Source of the DNA: Rahnella bonaserana | GTDB lineage: Bacteria > Pseudomonadota > Gammaproteobacteria > Enterobacterales > Enterobacteriaceae | Direction of reading: 5' to 3' | Assembly: GCF_019049675.1 (NCBI RefSeq) | Contig: NZ_JAFMOW010000066.1 | Coordinates: forward strand, 62,001 to 126,000 | DNA length: 64,000 nucleotides | Program-made: the position numbers and the translations under genes | Shown here: positions 9,300-18,086 of the stretch, in pieces | Numbering within the stretch: position 1 is the first letter of the stretch | Layout of the letters: every line of letters starts with the position of its first letter | The notes under the pieces: model-generated | Told to the model about the DNA's origin: nothing | Database searches by the model: none | Seen by the model: the letters and a program-made list of their open reading frames with translations, nothing else

Positions 9300-10829
9300 A
9301 TGGGGTATCGTTCAAATTGTTATGGTCGCGGACAGGCGCTGCACGGTGATAAAACCACGACGGGCGCGGTGTGCATCACCTCACTGCCGAATGCCACAGA
9401 GCACGGACTTGGCGTGGTCCGCATCGGGGATGTCACAACTGACTGCCCGAAATGTGGTCGTCGCGGAAAAATCACCAGCGGAGAGCCGCATTGCATCTAT
9501 GACGGTCTTGCTTCTGCCGTGGATGGTTCGCAGGTTTTATGCGGTTGCCCGCCGGGGACGAACCGGGTTATCGCGCCAGCCGGACAATGGATGGGGAGAG
9601 GTAAATCACCTTCCGAACTGGCGCGTGAAAAGTGGGAAGCAGAGCGTGCCGCGATATTACGGGTTCAGGCTGAGAAAGAAGCGGCAGAACAGGCCAGACG
9701 TTCGATGCCGGTGTTTGCGAAATCCGCGGAATGTGGCGCAGGAAATACCGAAGCACGAACCTGTGAGGAGCAACATCATAACTTCGGGCGGATGTCTTAC
9801 GGCGTACCGACGCCGGTCGCTGGCATAAAGCCCGAAATTGAGCAGCATGCGCAGGCAGCGAAGCGTAAGAAACCAGCCGGGGATAAAACGCCGTGGTACA
9901 AAAAGTTTTTTGGCGCGAAGGCTGATACTCCCGCGCAGTCTGGCATGCCGCTGGCTATCCCTGTGGCAACGGGCAGCGGCACTGAGCTCATTGCGGCGGG
10001 CATGAATGCACTGCGCGGCGTGACGTCGATCCGCTCCGGCAGCCTGTTCGTGAATCCGGTAGCCGTGGGTGTCATCGGAATTTTTTATTCGAACAAGCTG
10101 AACGCCGGTGAGGAGGATATTTTAAGCGACAGCCAGCTTGCGGCGCTGGCCGGAAAATCTGCCCCGACGCGGATCCGCTTTCAGTGGGTGAAGGATAAAT
10201 ATGGCCGGTTAACACCGGTGGCTTATCACACCGGCGCTGACAGCGGACAGGATCAGGTTCGTGTGCGCGCCATGCGGTGGAACACGTTCACGGGTAATTA
10301 TGAGTTCCGGGCGGATGGCGCGGAAAAGCCCACCATCATCTGGACGCCAGACGAGCTGGAGTTTAAAGCGCCCACTAATACCGGTAATCGTGACGAGCCG
10401 TATTTACCTTCGACCATCACCGTATTACCGTTACCCGGCGCGGAAGAAATGGGCAGTACCTCAACCTCGCTGCCGATCCCGGATGAATCCTCATTTGATG
10501 ATTACATCCTGGTCAATCTGCCGCATGGCATGCCGCCGGTTTATATTTATCTGAGTAATGACCACAAATACCATGTGGCACCAAGAGGAAATCCTCCCTT
10601 GCCAGCATTTCCTGATGCTAAAAGGGCGCCACGAAAAACAGCTATACAAGGTGGGGGGGGATTAAGAGTTAGATGGAAAGATTCTAAAGGTAAGATTTAT
10701 GAATGGGATTCACAACATGCTACCGTCGAAGTCTATGACAAAAGCGGGCGTAACCATTTAGGTGAGTTTAATCCTGAAACGGGGTTACAAACGAAACCAG
10801 CAGATTCAAGTCGGAGAGTTGAAAAATAA
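9300..10829 (+). CDS. T6SS PAAR effector with S-type pyocin domain and colicin E3-type RNase tail
   Basis: 509 residues. A PAAR-like spike-tip domain occupies about 1-95 (repeated Cys/Gly motifs DCPKCGRRGKI, VLCGCPPG). A linker rich in Ala/Glu/Lys follows, and an S-type pyocin domain covers about 230-420 (IRFQWVKDKYGRLTPVAYHT, FDDYILVNLPHGMPPVYIY). The last 75 residues match the colicin E3/cloacin DF13 rRNase. All four active-site positions are kept at colicin spacing: Asp470, His473, Glu477 and Arg505 (motif KIYEWDSQHATVEVY). The predicted activity is cleavage of 16S rRNA in the decoding site of a rival cell. It is followed by two candidate immunity genes, the first overlapping its stop codon. 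Confidence 0.92.
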   Translation: MGYRSNCYGRGQALHGDKTTTGAVCITSLPNATEHGLGVVRIGDVTTDCPKCGRRGKITSGEPHCIYDGLASAVDGSQVLCGCPPGTNRVIAPAGQWMGRGKSPSELAREKWEAERAAILRVQAEKEAAEQARRSMPVFAKSAECGAGNTEARTCEEQHHNFGRMSYGVPTPVAGIKPEIEQHAQAAKRKKPAGDKTPWYKKFFGAKADTPAQSGMPLAIPVATGSGTELIAAGMNALRGVTSIRSGSLFVNPVAVGVIGIFYSNKLNAGEEDILSDSQLAALAGKSAPTRIRFQWVKDKYGRLTPVAYHTGADSGQDQVRVRAMRWNTFTGNYEFRADGAEKPTIIWTPDELEFKAPTNTGNRDEPYLPSTITVLPLPGAEEMGSTSTSLPIPDESSFDDYILVNLPHGMPPVYIYLSNDHKYHVAPRGNPPLPAFPDAKRAPRKTAIQGGGGLRVRWKDSKGKIYEWDSQHATVEVYDKSGRNHLGEFNPETGLQTKPADSSRRVEK

Positions 10830-11080
10830 TGATTGTTTATAGCATTGAAATCTTTGATGAGTTCAGCGAGGAGTTAGTGCGGGAGATAGAGATCCCTGAA
10901 GCTAACGTAGATTTTGTCGCTGAAATCATGAAATGGAATGCAACAGATAAAATTTCATTTATCCGTGGGATTGGGGGATTTAACGTTACAAAGACACAAG
11001 CATTAGAATTGGAATCTATGCTGGGGATTAAATTTTATGCAGAGCAAAAAATTATTCAAATTTCAGGTGGTGAGATTTAA
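10829..11080 (+). CDS. Probable cognate immunity protein of the RNase effector (DUF7683-like)
   Basis: 83 residues, acidic, starting MIVYSIEIFDEFSEELVRE. Its ATG overlaps the effector stop (TAATG), the tightest possible coupling and typical of toxin-immunity pairs. The pattern (Y-S-I-E-x-F-D start, central hydrophobic helix, LGIKFYAEQKI strand) recalls small DUF7683 proteins found beside bacteriocin and polymorphic toxins. It does not look like the classical E3 immunity protein. Acidic character fits binding of a basic RNase domain. Function is inferred from position. Confidence 0.75.
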   Translation: MIVYSIEIFDEFSEELVREIEIPEANVDFVAEIMKWNATDKISFIRGIGGFNVTKTQALELESMLGIKFYAEQKIIQISGGEI

Positions 11081-11112
11081 TCATTAACACCCATACGGTA
11101 TTGATTATACAA

Positions 11113-11580
11113 ATGACAGTGAATATTAAAGCACTGCTTCAATATCTGGGCAAAGGGTACTCGGAAATTGTTGATGCTGAATTAATTCCTTATAAAACTA
11201 ATCCCAAGGGTGCATCTGGTTCACCAGTGATAATTCTTGAAATGGCAAAAGAAGGCCTATCTTTAGCGTTTAAACGTGAGGGACGCATCCTTATTGAAAT
11301 AACAATGAACATTCAGCATGAAAAGGTTAATGGATGGGAGTTCCCCAATGAATTGCCGTCTCCGTTACAGAAAACTATGTCGCGGCAGTGGGTTCATGAA
11401 ACTTTTGGAGAGCCAGAACGTAGCGTTCCTCCAAAAGTGATTATGAAAAAAGCATTTGGCTGGGTTGAGCTGTTTACTGTCGAAGGATTTGCCTTGCCGC
11501 TAAGCATGCAATTTGATTATGACCATATGGACAGAGTGAAGGAGGTAGCGTTTATACCCACCTCAGAACTCCGCTGGTAA
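11113..11580 (+). CDS. DUF6392-like protein, second candidate immunity gene
   Basis: 155 residues from ATG 11113 (MTVNIKALLQYLGKGYSEIV); a TTG four codons upstream is possible and neither start has a good ribosome site. The layout (YLGKxYxEIVDAxLIPYKT, then KEGLSLAF, then SRQWVHETFGEPE, then PPKVIMKKAFG) is that of the DUF6392 family seen next to S-type pyocin or colicin-like genes. It follows the first immunity candidate by 32 bases on the same strand, and a hairpin ends the operon at 11598. Its role is not proven; it may protect against the pyocin-domain protein or a lost partner. Confidence 0.7.
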   Translation: MTVNIKALLQYLGKGYSEIVDAELIPYKTNPKGASGSPVIILEMAKEGLSLAFKREGRILIEITMNIQHEKVNGWEFPNELPSPLQKTMSRQWVHETFGEPERSVPPKVIMKKAFGWVELFTVEGFALPLSMQFDYDHMDRVKEVAFIPTSELRW

Positions 11581-11597
11581 CCCCAAAAATTCCACTC

Positions 11598-11636
11598 ATG
11601 CCCGCAGCACCTTCCTGCGGGCATAGATCTTTCTCT
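11598..11636 (+). terminator. Terminator of the PAAR effector operon
   Basis: ATGCCCGCAG-caccttc-CTGCGGGCAT, a perfect 10-bp stem, followed by a T-rich tract (AGATCTTTCTCTCT). Confidence 0.7.
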
Positions 11637-11645
11637 CTGACGAAC

Positions 11646-13844
11646 TCACTCCAGATCCGGCAGCCCCTCAATCAGTTTATCCAGCGTCACCGGATAATCC
11701 CGCACCCTGACGCCTGTGGCGTTATAAATGGCATTGGCGATGGCGGCGCTGACGCCGCACAGGCCCAGTTCGCCGACGCCTTTGGCTTTCATGGGGGAAG
11801 AAACCGGATCGGTGTCGTCGAGGAAAATCACTTCCTGTTCAGGGATGTCGGCGTGTACCGGCACTTCATAGGCTGCCAGATCGTGATTCACGAAATATCC
11901 CAACTCTTTGTCGATATTCAGTTCTTCCGTCAGCGCAGCCCCGACGCCCATGGTCATCGCGCCGATCACCTGGCTGCGTGCCGTTTTCGGATTAAGGATC
12001 CGGCCCGCAGCGCAGACCGCCAGCATGCGGCGGACACGGGTTTCGCCGGTCGCGATATCCACGCCGACTTCGACGAAATGCGCAGCGAAGGTCGATTGCT
12101 GGAACGTCTTATCCAGCCCGCCGAACTCGATGGTGTCTTCCGCTGTGAGGGTGCCGCTGGCGGCGGCTTTGGCGAGCGGGGCGGTGCGCTCGCCCTGACA
12201 AATCAGTTCATCGGTAAACACGGCGTTATCCGCATCAAACCCGAGCTTTTCAGCGACAGCTTCGCGCAGTTTCACACAGGCAGCGTACACTCCGGCGGTG
12301 GAGGTATTCGCTCCCCACTGGCCGCCGGAACCGGCAGATACCGGGAAGTCGGAATCGCCCAAACGCACCACCACTTTTTCCATGGGAACGCCCATCATCT
12401 CAGCGGCGGTCTGGGCGATAATGGTGTAACTGCCGGTGCCGATATCGGTCATATCGGTCTCCACCGTTACGACACCCTGCGCGTCGAGATGCACCCGCGC
12501 AGCGGATTTATCCAGCAGATTGTTACGAAAGCCCGCCGCGACGCCCATACCGATCAGCCAGCGTCCGTCGCGAACCTGTCCCGGTGTGGTATTACGACGA
12601 TGCCAGCCGAATTTATCTGCGCCGGTGCGCAGGCATTCAATCAACTGACGACGTGAAAAGAAACGTTCGGTATTGAGCGGATCCACCTGCGTGTCGTTGA
12701 TAATACGAAACTCAACCGGATCGACGCCGGCTTTCTCTGCCACTTCGTCGATAGCGATTTCCAGCGCCATCAGGCCGGGCGCTTCTCCTGGAGCACGCAT
12801 GGAATTGCCTTCGGGCAGATCCAGTTGCGCCAGCCGCAGTCCGATCAGGCGGTTTTTGCCCGCATAAAGCAGTTCGCTTTGCTGAACGGCCAGCTCCGGT
12901 GCGCCGCCTGGCAGGTTGCCGGACCAGCTTTCGTGGGCGATGGCGGTGATCCGGCCTTTTACATCCGTGCCTATACGGATGTGCTGAATAGTGGCCGGAC
13001 GGTGCGTGGTGTTATTGGGGATCAGCGGTCGGGGCAACATCACTTTCACCGGCCGGTGTGCAGCACGGGCCGCCAGCGCCGCCAGCACGGCATCGCAGCG
13101 CAGAAACAGTTTGCCGCCGAAACCGCCGCCGATGTATGGCGAAAGCACCCGCACCTTCTCTTCGGGAATATTCAGCGTTTTGGCAAGTTCACTGCGACAC
13201 CAGGCGATCATCTGGTTCGAGGTGCGCAAGATCAGCTTGTCGCCTTCCCAGACGGCCAGCGAGGCATGCGGCTCCATCGCCATATGGCTCTGATCCGGCG
13301 TGGTGTAAGTGGCGTCATGCTGCACCGGTGAAGCAACAAAGGCGGTGTCGAAATCACCTGCGGTTTTGTCTGGCGTATCTTCCGGCGGAGTGGTGACGGC
13401 AGGCTTTTGCTCTGCCAGGCTGTACGCACCTTGTTCACGCTGGTAGTCAACGTTGATCAATGACGCGGCGGCGCGTGCCTGCTCGAAGGTCTCCGCCACA
13501 ACCACAGCAATCGCCTGATGATAGTGTTCAATCTGCGGACCGCCCAGCAGTGCGGCGGTATTCATCTCACCTTTGCCCAGCTTCCCGGCGTTGGCCGCGG
13601 TGACGATGGCCAGCACGCCGGGCGCGCTTTCGGCGTCATGCAGGTCCATCGCGGTGATCCGGCCTTTGGCAATGGCGGCCCCGAGGACATAACCGTAAGC
13701 GGCGCCCGGCACTTCATTCTGCCATTCATAGGCGTAGGGCGCGGTGCCGGTGGTTTTAAGCGGACCGTCGATGCGGTCATGCGCACGACCAACCACTTTC
13801 ATCTGGTCGATCGGATTGTCTGTTGCAGGCGTGTCGAATTTCAT
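11646..13844 (-). CDS. paoC: Aldehyde oxidoreductase molybdenum-binding subunit (PaoC/YagR-like)
   Basis: Large catalytic subunit of a xanthine-oxidase-family molybdoenzyme that oxidises aldehydes to acids. The product has 732 residues, the same as E. coli PaoC, with the catalytic Glu at 692 in KGVGELGLCG and the GGFGGK and RAPGEAPG cofactor-binding segments readable. It lacks FAD and iron-sulfur domains, which are on the two upstream genes. It is the last gene of the minus-strand operon paoA-paoB-paoC and starts 3 bases after the paoB stop. Family assignment is very secure; substrate specificity (aromatic aldehydes in E. coli) is transferred. Confidence 0.92.
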   Translation of the reverse strand: MKFDTPATDNPIDQMKVVGRAHDRIDGPLKTTGTAPYAYEWQNEVPGAAYGYVLGAAIAKGRITAMDLHDAESAPGVLAIVTAANAGKLGKGEMNTAALLGGPQIEHYHQAIAVVVAETFEQARAAASLINVDYQREQGAYSLAEQKPAVTTPPEDTPDKTAGDFDTAFVASPVQHDATYTTPDQSHMAMEPHASLAVWEGDKLILRTSNQMIAWCRSELAKTLNIPEEKVRVLSPYIGGGFGGKLFLRCDAVLAALAARAAHRPVKVMLPRPLIPNNTTHRPATIQHIRIGTDVKGRITAIAHESWSGNLPGGAPELAVQQSELLYAGKNRLIGLRLAQLDLPEGNSMRAPGEAPGLMALEIAIDEVAEKAGVDPVEFRIINDTQVDPLNTERFFSRRQLIECLRTGADKFGWHRRNTTPGQVRDGRWLIGMGVAAGFRNNLLDKSAARVHLDAQGVVTVETDMTDIGTGSYTIIAQTAAEMMGVPMEKVVVRLGDSDFPVSAGSGGQWGANTSTAGVYAACVKLREAVAEKLGFDADNAVFTDELICQGERTAPLAKAAASGTLTAEDTIEFGGLDKTFQQSTFAAHFVEVGVDIATGETRVRRMLAVCAAGRILNPKTARSQVIGAMTMGVGAALTEELNIDKELGYFVNHDLAAYEVPVHADIPEQEVIFLDDTDPVSSPMKAKGVGELGLCGVSAAIANAIYNATGVRVRDYPVTLDKLIEGLPDLE

Positions 13845-13847
13845 CTG

Positions 13848-14798
13848 TTATGCCCTCGCTTCAGTCAGTACGGAGGCGAGCGTTCGCTTCGCCAGTATCA
13901 GCTTGAACGCATTCTCAGGCGTCGGTTGCGCAGCGGCGAACAACCGCGCGTAAACCTCTCCCGCACCGTTCGCCACCTGTGCATCGGCTTCTGCCAGCCT
14001 CCAGGGTTTATGCGCCACACCGCCGAGTGCGACACGACCGGTGCCGTCGGGCTGTACGATGGCAGCAACCGACACCAGCGCAAAAGCGTAAGATGCGCGG
14101 TCACGGACTTTGCGGTAAACATGCGTGCCTCCCGCAGGGGGCGGCAGGATAACGGCGGTGATTAGTTCACCTTTGGCCAGCACGGTTTCCAGATGTGGCG
14201 TATCGCCCGGTGCAAGGTAGAAGTCGGCCAGCGGAATGAGGCGCACCGCGCCGTCAGGGTTGATGGTTTCCACTACGGCATCGAGCAATTGCATCGCGAC
14301 GGCCATGTCGCTCGGGTGTGTGGCGATGCAGGCCGCGCTTGCGCCGACGACGGCATGCTGGCGGCTGAAGCCCCTGATGGCCGCACAACCACTGCCGGGC
14401 TGACGTTTATTGCACGGCTGGTTGGTATCGTAAAAATACGGGCAGCGGGTACGCTGGAGCAGGTTACCGGCGGTAGTCGCCTGATTGCGTAACTGGCCGG
14501 AGGCTCCCGCCAGCAGCGCCCGCGACAGCACGGCATAGTCGCGGCGGATGCGCAAATCAGCGGCCAGATCGGTATTACGTACCAGCGCGCCAATGCGCAA
14601 GCCGCCGTTGCCGTCGGGTTCAATGGTATCCAGTGCCAGACCGTTGACGTCAATCAGATGGGAAGGTTGCTCGATCTCAAGTTTCATCAGATCCAGCAGG
14701 TTGGTACCGCCCGCAATAAATTTTGCACCGGGATGCTGTAAGGCACTGCTGGCAGCGTCGGCGGGCGTCTTGACCCGTTCATAGGTAAAAGCCTTCAT
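13848..14798 (-). CDS. paoB: Aldehyde oxidoreductase FAD-binding subunit (PaoB/YagS-like)
   Basis: 316 residues (E. coli PaoB 318). The N-terminal FAD motif [14 protein letters not shown] is at about residues 26-39. Four cysteines in [20 protein letters not shown] plus a nearby Cys match the extra 4Fe-4S site characteristic of PaoB, which passes electrons toward FAD. The start ATG overlaps the paoA stop by 4 bases (ATGA) and the stop lies 3 bases before paoC, so the three subunits are translated together. Confidence 0.92.
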   Translation of the reverse strand: MKAFTYERVKTPADAASSALQHPGAKFIAGGTNLLDLMKLEIEQPSHLIDVNGLALDTIEPDGNGGLRIGALVRNTDLAADLRIRRDYAVLSRALLAGASGQLRNQATTAGNLLQRTRCPYFYDTNQPCNKRQPGSGCAAIRGFSRQHAVVGASAACIATHPSDMAVAMQLLDAVVETINPDGAVRLIPLADFYLAPGDTPHLETVLAKGELITAVILPPPAGGTHVYRKVRDRASYAFALVSVAAIVQPDGTGRVALGGVAHKPWRLAEADAQVANGAGEVYARLFAAAQPTPENAFKLILAKRTLASVLTEARA

Positions 14799-15334
14799 GG
14801 TTTTTGTCCTCCGGCGACGTCTTCAATCGCGGCAAGAATGTTGGAATACGCGCCACAGCGGCAGATATTGCCACTCATGCGTTCGCGGATTTCTTCTGCG
14901 GTACGTGGAGGAGGAGAAACCAGATCCAGCGTGACGTGGCTGGGAATGCCGCTTTCGATTTCCTGTAACACGGCGACTGAGGAGCAGATCTGCCCCGGCG
15001 TGCAGTAACCGCACTGGTAGCCGTCGTGTCTGATAAATGCAGCCTGCATCGGATGCAGGTTGTCAGGCGTGCCAAGACCTTCAATGGTGGTGACGTCGGC
15101 GTCCTGATGCATCACTGCCAGCGTCAGGCAGGCGTTGATCCGGCGACCATCGACGATAACGGTACAGGCGCCGCACTGGCCGTGGTCGCAGCCTTTTTTA
15201 GTGCCGGTCAGTTGCAGGTTTTCGCGTAACGCGTCCAGCAGGGTAGTGCGCGTATCAACGACCAGCTGGCGGATCTGGCCATTCACTTTCAGTTTAAGAT
15301 GGGACTGATGCGTTTCATTGTCATGGTTGCTCAT
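14795..15334 (-). CDS. paoA: Aldehyde oxidoreductase 2Fe-2S subunit (PaoA/YagT-like), without Tat signal
   Basis: 179 residues carrying two 2Fe-2S clusters: plant-ferredoxin type ligands Cys49, Cys54, Cys57 and Cys69, then the C-x2-C ... C-x-C set in QCGYCTPGQ and [10 protein letters not shown]. coli PaoA is about 229 residues with an N-terminal twin-arginine signal that exports the whole complex. Here the start ATG 15334 has GGAGG six bases upstream and an in-frame TAA six codons before it, so no Tat leader can exist. The complex is therefore predicted to be cytoplasmic. No PaoD-type maturation chaperone gene is adjacent. Confidence 0.92.
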   Translation of the reverse strand: MSNHDNETHQSHLKLKVNGQIRQLVVDTRTTLLDALRENLQLTGTKKGCDHGQCGACTVIVDGRRINACLTLAVMHQDADVTTIEGLGTPDNLHPMQAAFIRHDGYQCGYCTPGQICSSVAVLQEIESGIPSHVTLDLVSPPPRTAEEIRERMSGNICRCGAYSNILAAIEDVAGGQKP

Positions 15335-15484
15335 GCCAGACCTCCGGTATTACAAAATTTGACTCAAAAAGGGGGTGACTTCGCGGGTGCCTTTGCGGCA
15401 TTTTTTTATCACGAAGCCTTAAGCATAGTCGGCGATGGCGTTGGGATTAATCCTGAAGTCCGGCTTCTTCAGTTTGTTCTTCTT

Positions 15485-16396
15485 TCAGTCCTGCATTTTT
15501 CCCTTCACTGGCTTCGTCAGTTCCCGCGCATAACGGATGAAATCCGCCAGTGCTTTGTTTTTCAAATGCCGCTGCCAGCTGAGTGTCAGCGTAGTGGTGG
15601 CGCCGGGATCGGTCAGGAAACAGTAATTCACATCGGGGATCATCACTGAGCGCTGGGTTTCCGGGACTAACGTCACGCCCATGCCCATCGACACCAGCCC
15701 GATCGCCACCGACACATCGCGTGTGAACTGAATTTTCTGCGGCACAAATCCGGCCTGCTGACAGGCGTTGAGGGCTGACCAGCCGAGGCCGACACCCGCC
15801 GGGTCTTTCTGGATAAGGAACGGTGAGTCTGACAGTGAGGAAAGGTCGATTTTTTTTCCTGAACAGGCCGGATGGTCGCGCGGCAGCACAGCGATCAGCG
15901 GACGGGTGGCGACGTCGAGATATTCCAGCTCAGGAAACTGCGGCACCGGCGAACGCACCAGCGCGATATCCAGCTGATAATTGAGCAAAAGTGTTAGCTG
16001 CTCGTGAACGTTATGTTCCTCAATGACGATATCAATATCGGGTTTATGCTTGCGGTAACCATTAATTAACAGCGCCAGGGCCGGATCCAGAATCGACGAT
16101 CCGACATAACCGAGTTTGAGTTGTCCTTTGTGCCCGAGGCGCAAACTGCGTGCGTTTTCGAGAAATTTATCGTAGTGGGTGATGGCGATGCGCGCTTCTT
16201 CCACCAGTTGCTGCCCCTCAAAGGTCAGCGCCACGTGGCGCTTGTCACGGGTGAAAAGGGGGATCCCCAGTGACTGTTCCAGTTGCTTGATGTGCTGACT
16301 TAATGCCGGCTGGGCGATGTTCAGTTGCAGCGCGGCTTTACCAAAGTGCAGCACTTCCGCCAGCACCACAAATGAGTGTAATTGTCGGTAATCCAT
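15485..16396 (-). CDS. LysR-family transcriptional regulator
   Basis: 303 residues. The winged HTH covers about 1-60 (MDYRQLHSFVVLAEVLHFGK, then AALQLNIAQPALSQHIKQLE), followed by a periplasmic-binding-protein-like effector domain ending near 295. Of the BenM/CatR-like type regulating aromatic-compound genes by general appearance (LKLGYVGSSILDPALALLI). It is divergent from the AroY-like decarboxylase gene, 155 bp apart, the usual arrangement of a LysR activator and its target. It also lies directly downstream, on the same strand, of nothing that it would be co-transcribed with except paoABC following it. The decarboxylase operon is the likeliest target. Confidence 0.88.
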   Translation of the reverse strand: MDYRQLHSFVVLAEVLHFGKAALQLNIAQPALSQHIKQLEQSLGIPLFTRDKRHVALTFEGQQLVEEARIAITHYDKFLENARSLRLGHKGQLKLGYVGSSILDPALALLINGYRKHKPDIDIVIEEHNVHEQLTLLLNYQLDIALVRSPVPQFPELEYLDVATRPLIAVLPRDHPACSGKKIDLSSLSDSPFLIQKDPAGVGLGWSALNACQQAGFVPQKIQFTRDVSVAIGLVSMGMGVTLVPETQRSVMIPDVNYCFLTDPGATTTLTLSWQRHLKNKALADFIRYARELTKPVKGKMQD

Positions 16397-16420
16397 AGGT
16401 CCTCCTGAGCGTTTTACTCA

Positions 16421-16436
16421 TAATAATTCCTTATTA
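16421..16436. promoter_or_regulatory. Palindrome in the LysR/decarboxylase gap
   Basis: TAATAA-ttcc-TTATTA, a perfect 6-bp dyad 25 bases upstream of the LysR start. It has the T-n-A symmetry of LysR operators. Function is inferred from position. Confidence 0.4.
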
Positions 16437-16551
16437 AAAAGCCGTGTATTCTTATTGGACTCTTATCACCAATCCTTTGCAAACTGAGGGGGCAGCGGCG
16501 ATGAACAACATGCCGCTGCATCCTCGATGAGATGAATTTAAGGGGCATGAG

Positions 16552-18039
16552 ATGTCTGAAAAACAAACAAAAGTGACTGATCTTCGTTCCGCGCTGGAGG
16601 TGTTGAGCCAGTACGATGACGAACTGATCTACACCGATGAACCTGTAGACCCGATTGCGGAGTTATCCGGTGTATACCGCTACGTTGGCGCACATGGCAC
16701 CGTTGAACGTCCGACCCAAACCGGTCCGGCGATGATCTTTAATAAGGTCAAAGGTTACAACGATATGCGGGTGCTGATTGGCCTGCTGTCTTCGCGTAAA
16801 CGTGTGGCGCGTCTGTTTGGCACCACGCCGGAAAATCTGGCGTTTATGCTGAAAGATTCCGTGTCGAATCCTATTCCGCCGATCGTTATTCCACGTGAAA
16901 AAGCGGTCTGTCAGGAAGTGGTTCATCTGGCGACGGATCCGGATTTCGACATTCTGAAAATCCTGCCAGCGCCGACCAATACGCCGGAAGATGCGGGCCC
17001 GTATTTCACTCTCGGCATGTGCTACGCCGCCGATCCTGAAACCGGGGAACATGACGTCACCATTCACCGCCTGTGCGTGCAGAGCAAAGACGAAATCTCC
17101 ATGTACTTTGTGCCGGGCCGTCACCTCGACGTGTTTCGCCAGAAAGCCGAAGCCGCAGGTAAAGCACTGCCAATTACCATCAGCATCGGCGTTGATCCGG
17201 CGATTGAAATCGGTGCGTGTTTTGAGCCGCCAACCACACCGCTGGGCTTTGATGAACTGTCCATCGCGGGCAGCCTGCGTAATCAGGCCGTCGAACTGGT
17301 GGATGCTCTGACCGTCAATGCGCGTGGTATCGCCAACGCCGAAGTGGTTATTGAAGGTGAACTGGTGCCGAACTATCGGGTTCGCGAAGACCAGAACACC
17401 AATACCGGCAAAGCCATGCCTGAGTTCCCGGGTTACACCGGCGCAGCACAGGCCGAAGTGCCGGTGATTAAAGTGAAAGCTATCACGCACCGCCGTCATC
17501 CGATCCTGCAAACCTGTATCGGGCCGAGCGACGAACATACCAATATGGCCGGTATTCCGACCGAAGCCAGTATCTTGCAGATGGTAGAACGTGCGCTGCC
17601 GGGCTTTGTGCAGAACGTTCACTGCCCGTCACCGGGGACCGGTAAATACCTCGCGGTATTGCAGGTGAAAAAACGCTTTGCGGCGGATGAAGGTCGTCAG
17701 CGTCAGGCGGCTCTGCTGGCGTTTGCTGCCTTCTCTGAGCTGAAACACGTGATGCTGGTGGATGAAGACGTCGATGTGTTCGATCTCAACGACGTGATCT
17801 GGGCGATGACCACCCGCTATCAGGGCGACGTCAGCACCGTGTTTATTCCGGGGGTGCGCTGCCATCCGCTTGATCCGTCTTCCGATCCGGCGTTCAGCCC
17901 GTCGGTACGCGACCACGGTATTGCCTGCAAAACCATTTTCGACTGCACAGTACCCTATAACCTGAAAGCGAATTTCCAGCGCAGCGAGTTCCTCGAAGTG
18001 GATGTGAACCGCTTTATTCCAGGTTTTAATAAAAAATAA
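16552..18039 (+). CDS. UbiD-family decarboxylase, AroY-like (phenolic acid decarboxylase)
   Basis: 495 residues. Prenylated-FMN-dependent, reversible decarboxylase family. By memory the sequence runs parallel to Klebsiella AroY (protocatechuate decarboxylase) end to end: VDPIAELSGVYRYVGAHGTV, RPTQTGPAMIFNKVKGY, VTIHRLCVQSKDEISMYF, EFPGYTGAAQ, and the C-terminal GIACKTIFDCTVPYNLK. A substrate such as protocatechuate, gallate or 4-hydroxybenzoate is likely but cannot be fixed from sequence. No ubiX/pad-type prenyl-FMN synthase gene is adjacent, so the cofactor must come from ubiX elsewhere. The upstream LysR gene is divergent; a YqgA-like membrane protein follows by 47 bases. Confidence 0.87.
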   Translation: MSEKQTKVTDLRSALEVLSQYDDELIYTDEPVDPIAELSGVYRYVGAHGTVERPTQTGPAMIFNKVKGYNDMRVLIGLLSSRKRVARLFGTTPENLAFMLKDSVSNPIPPIVIPREKAVCQEVVHLATDPDFDILKILPAPTNTPEDAGPYFTLGMCYAADPETGEHDVTIHRLCVQSKDEISMYFVPGRHLDVFRQKAEAAGKALPITISIGVDPAIEIGACFEPPTTPLGFDELSIAGSLRNQAVELVDALTVNARGIANAEVVIEGELVPNYRVREDQNTNTGKAMPEFPGYTGAAQAEVPVIKVKAITHRRHPILQTCIGPSDEHTNMAGIPTEASILQMVERALPGFVQNVHCPSPGTGKYLAVLQVKKRFAADEGRQRQAALLAFAAFSELKHVMLVDEDVDVFDLNDVIWAMTTRYQGDVSTVFIPGVRCHPLDPSSDPAFSPSVRDHGIACKTIFDCTVPYNLKANFQRSEFLEVDVNRFIPGFNKK

Positions 18040-18086
18040 GCAGGCAGCGGCGGAACTATGAAGTTAATGACCAGGAGTAATAACTC

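Noticed and set aside
11598..12656. 352-codon plus-strand frame
   Set aside because: Shadow of paoC on the opposite strand; contains no recognisable motif.
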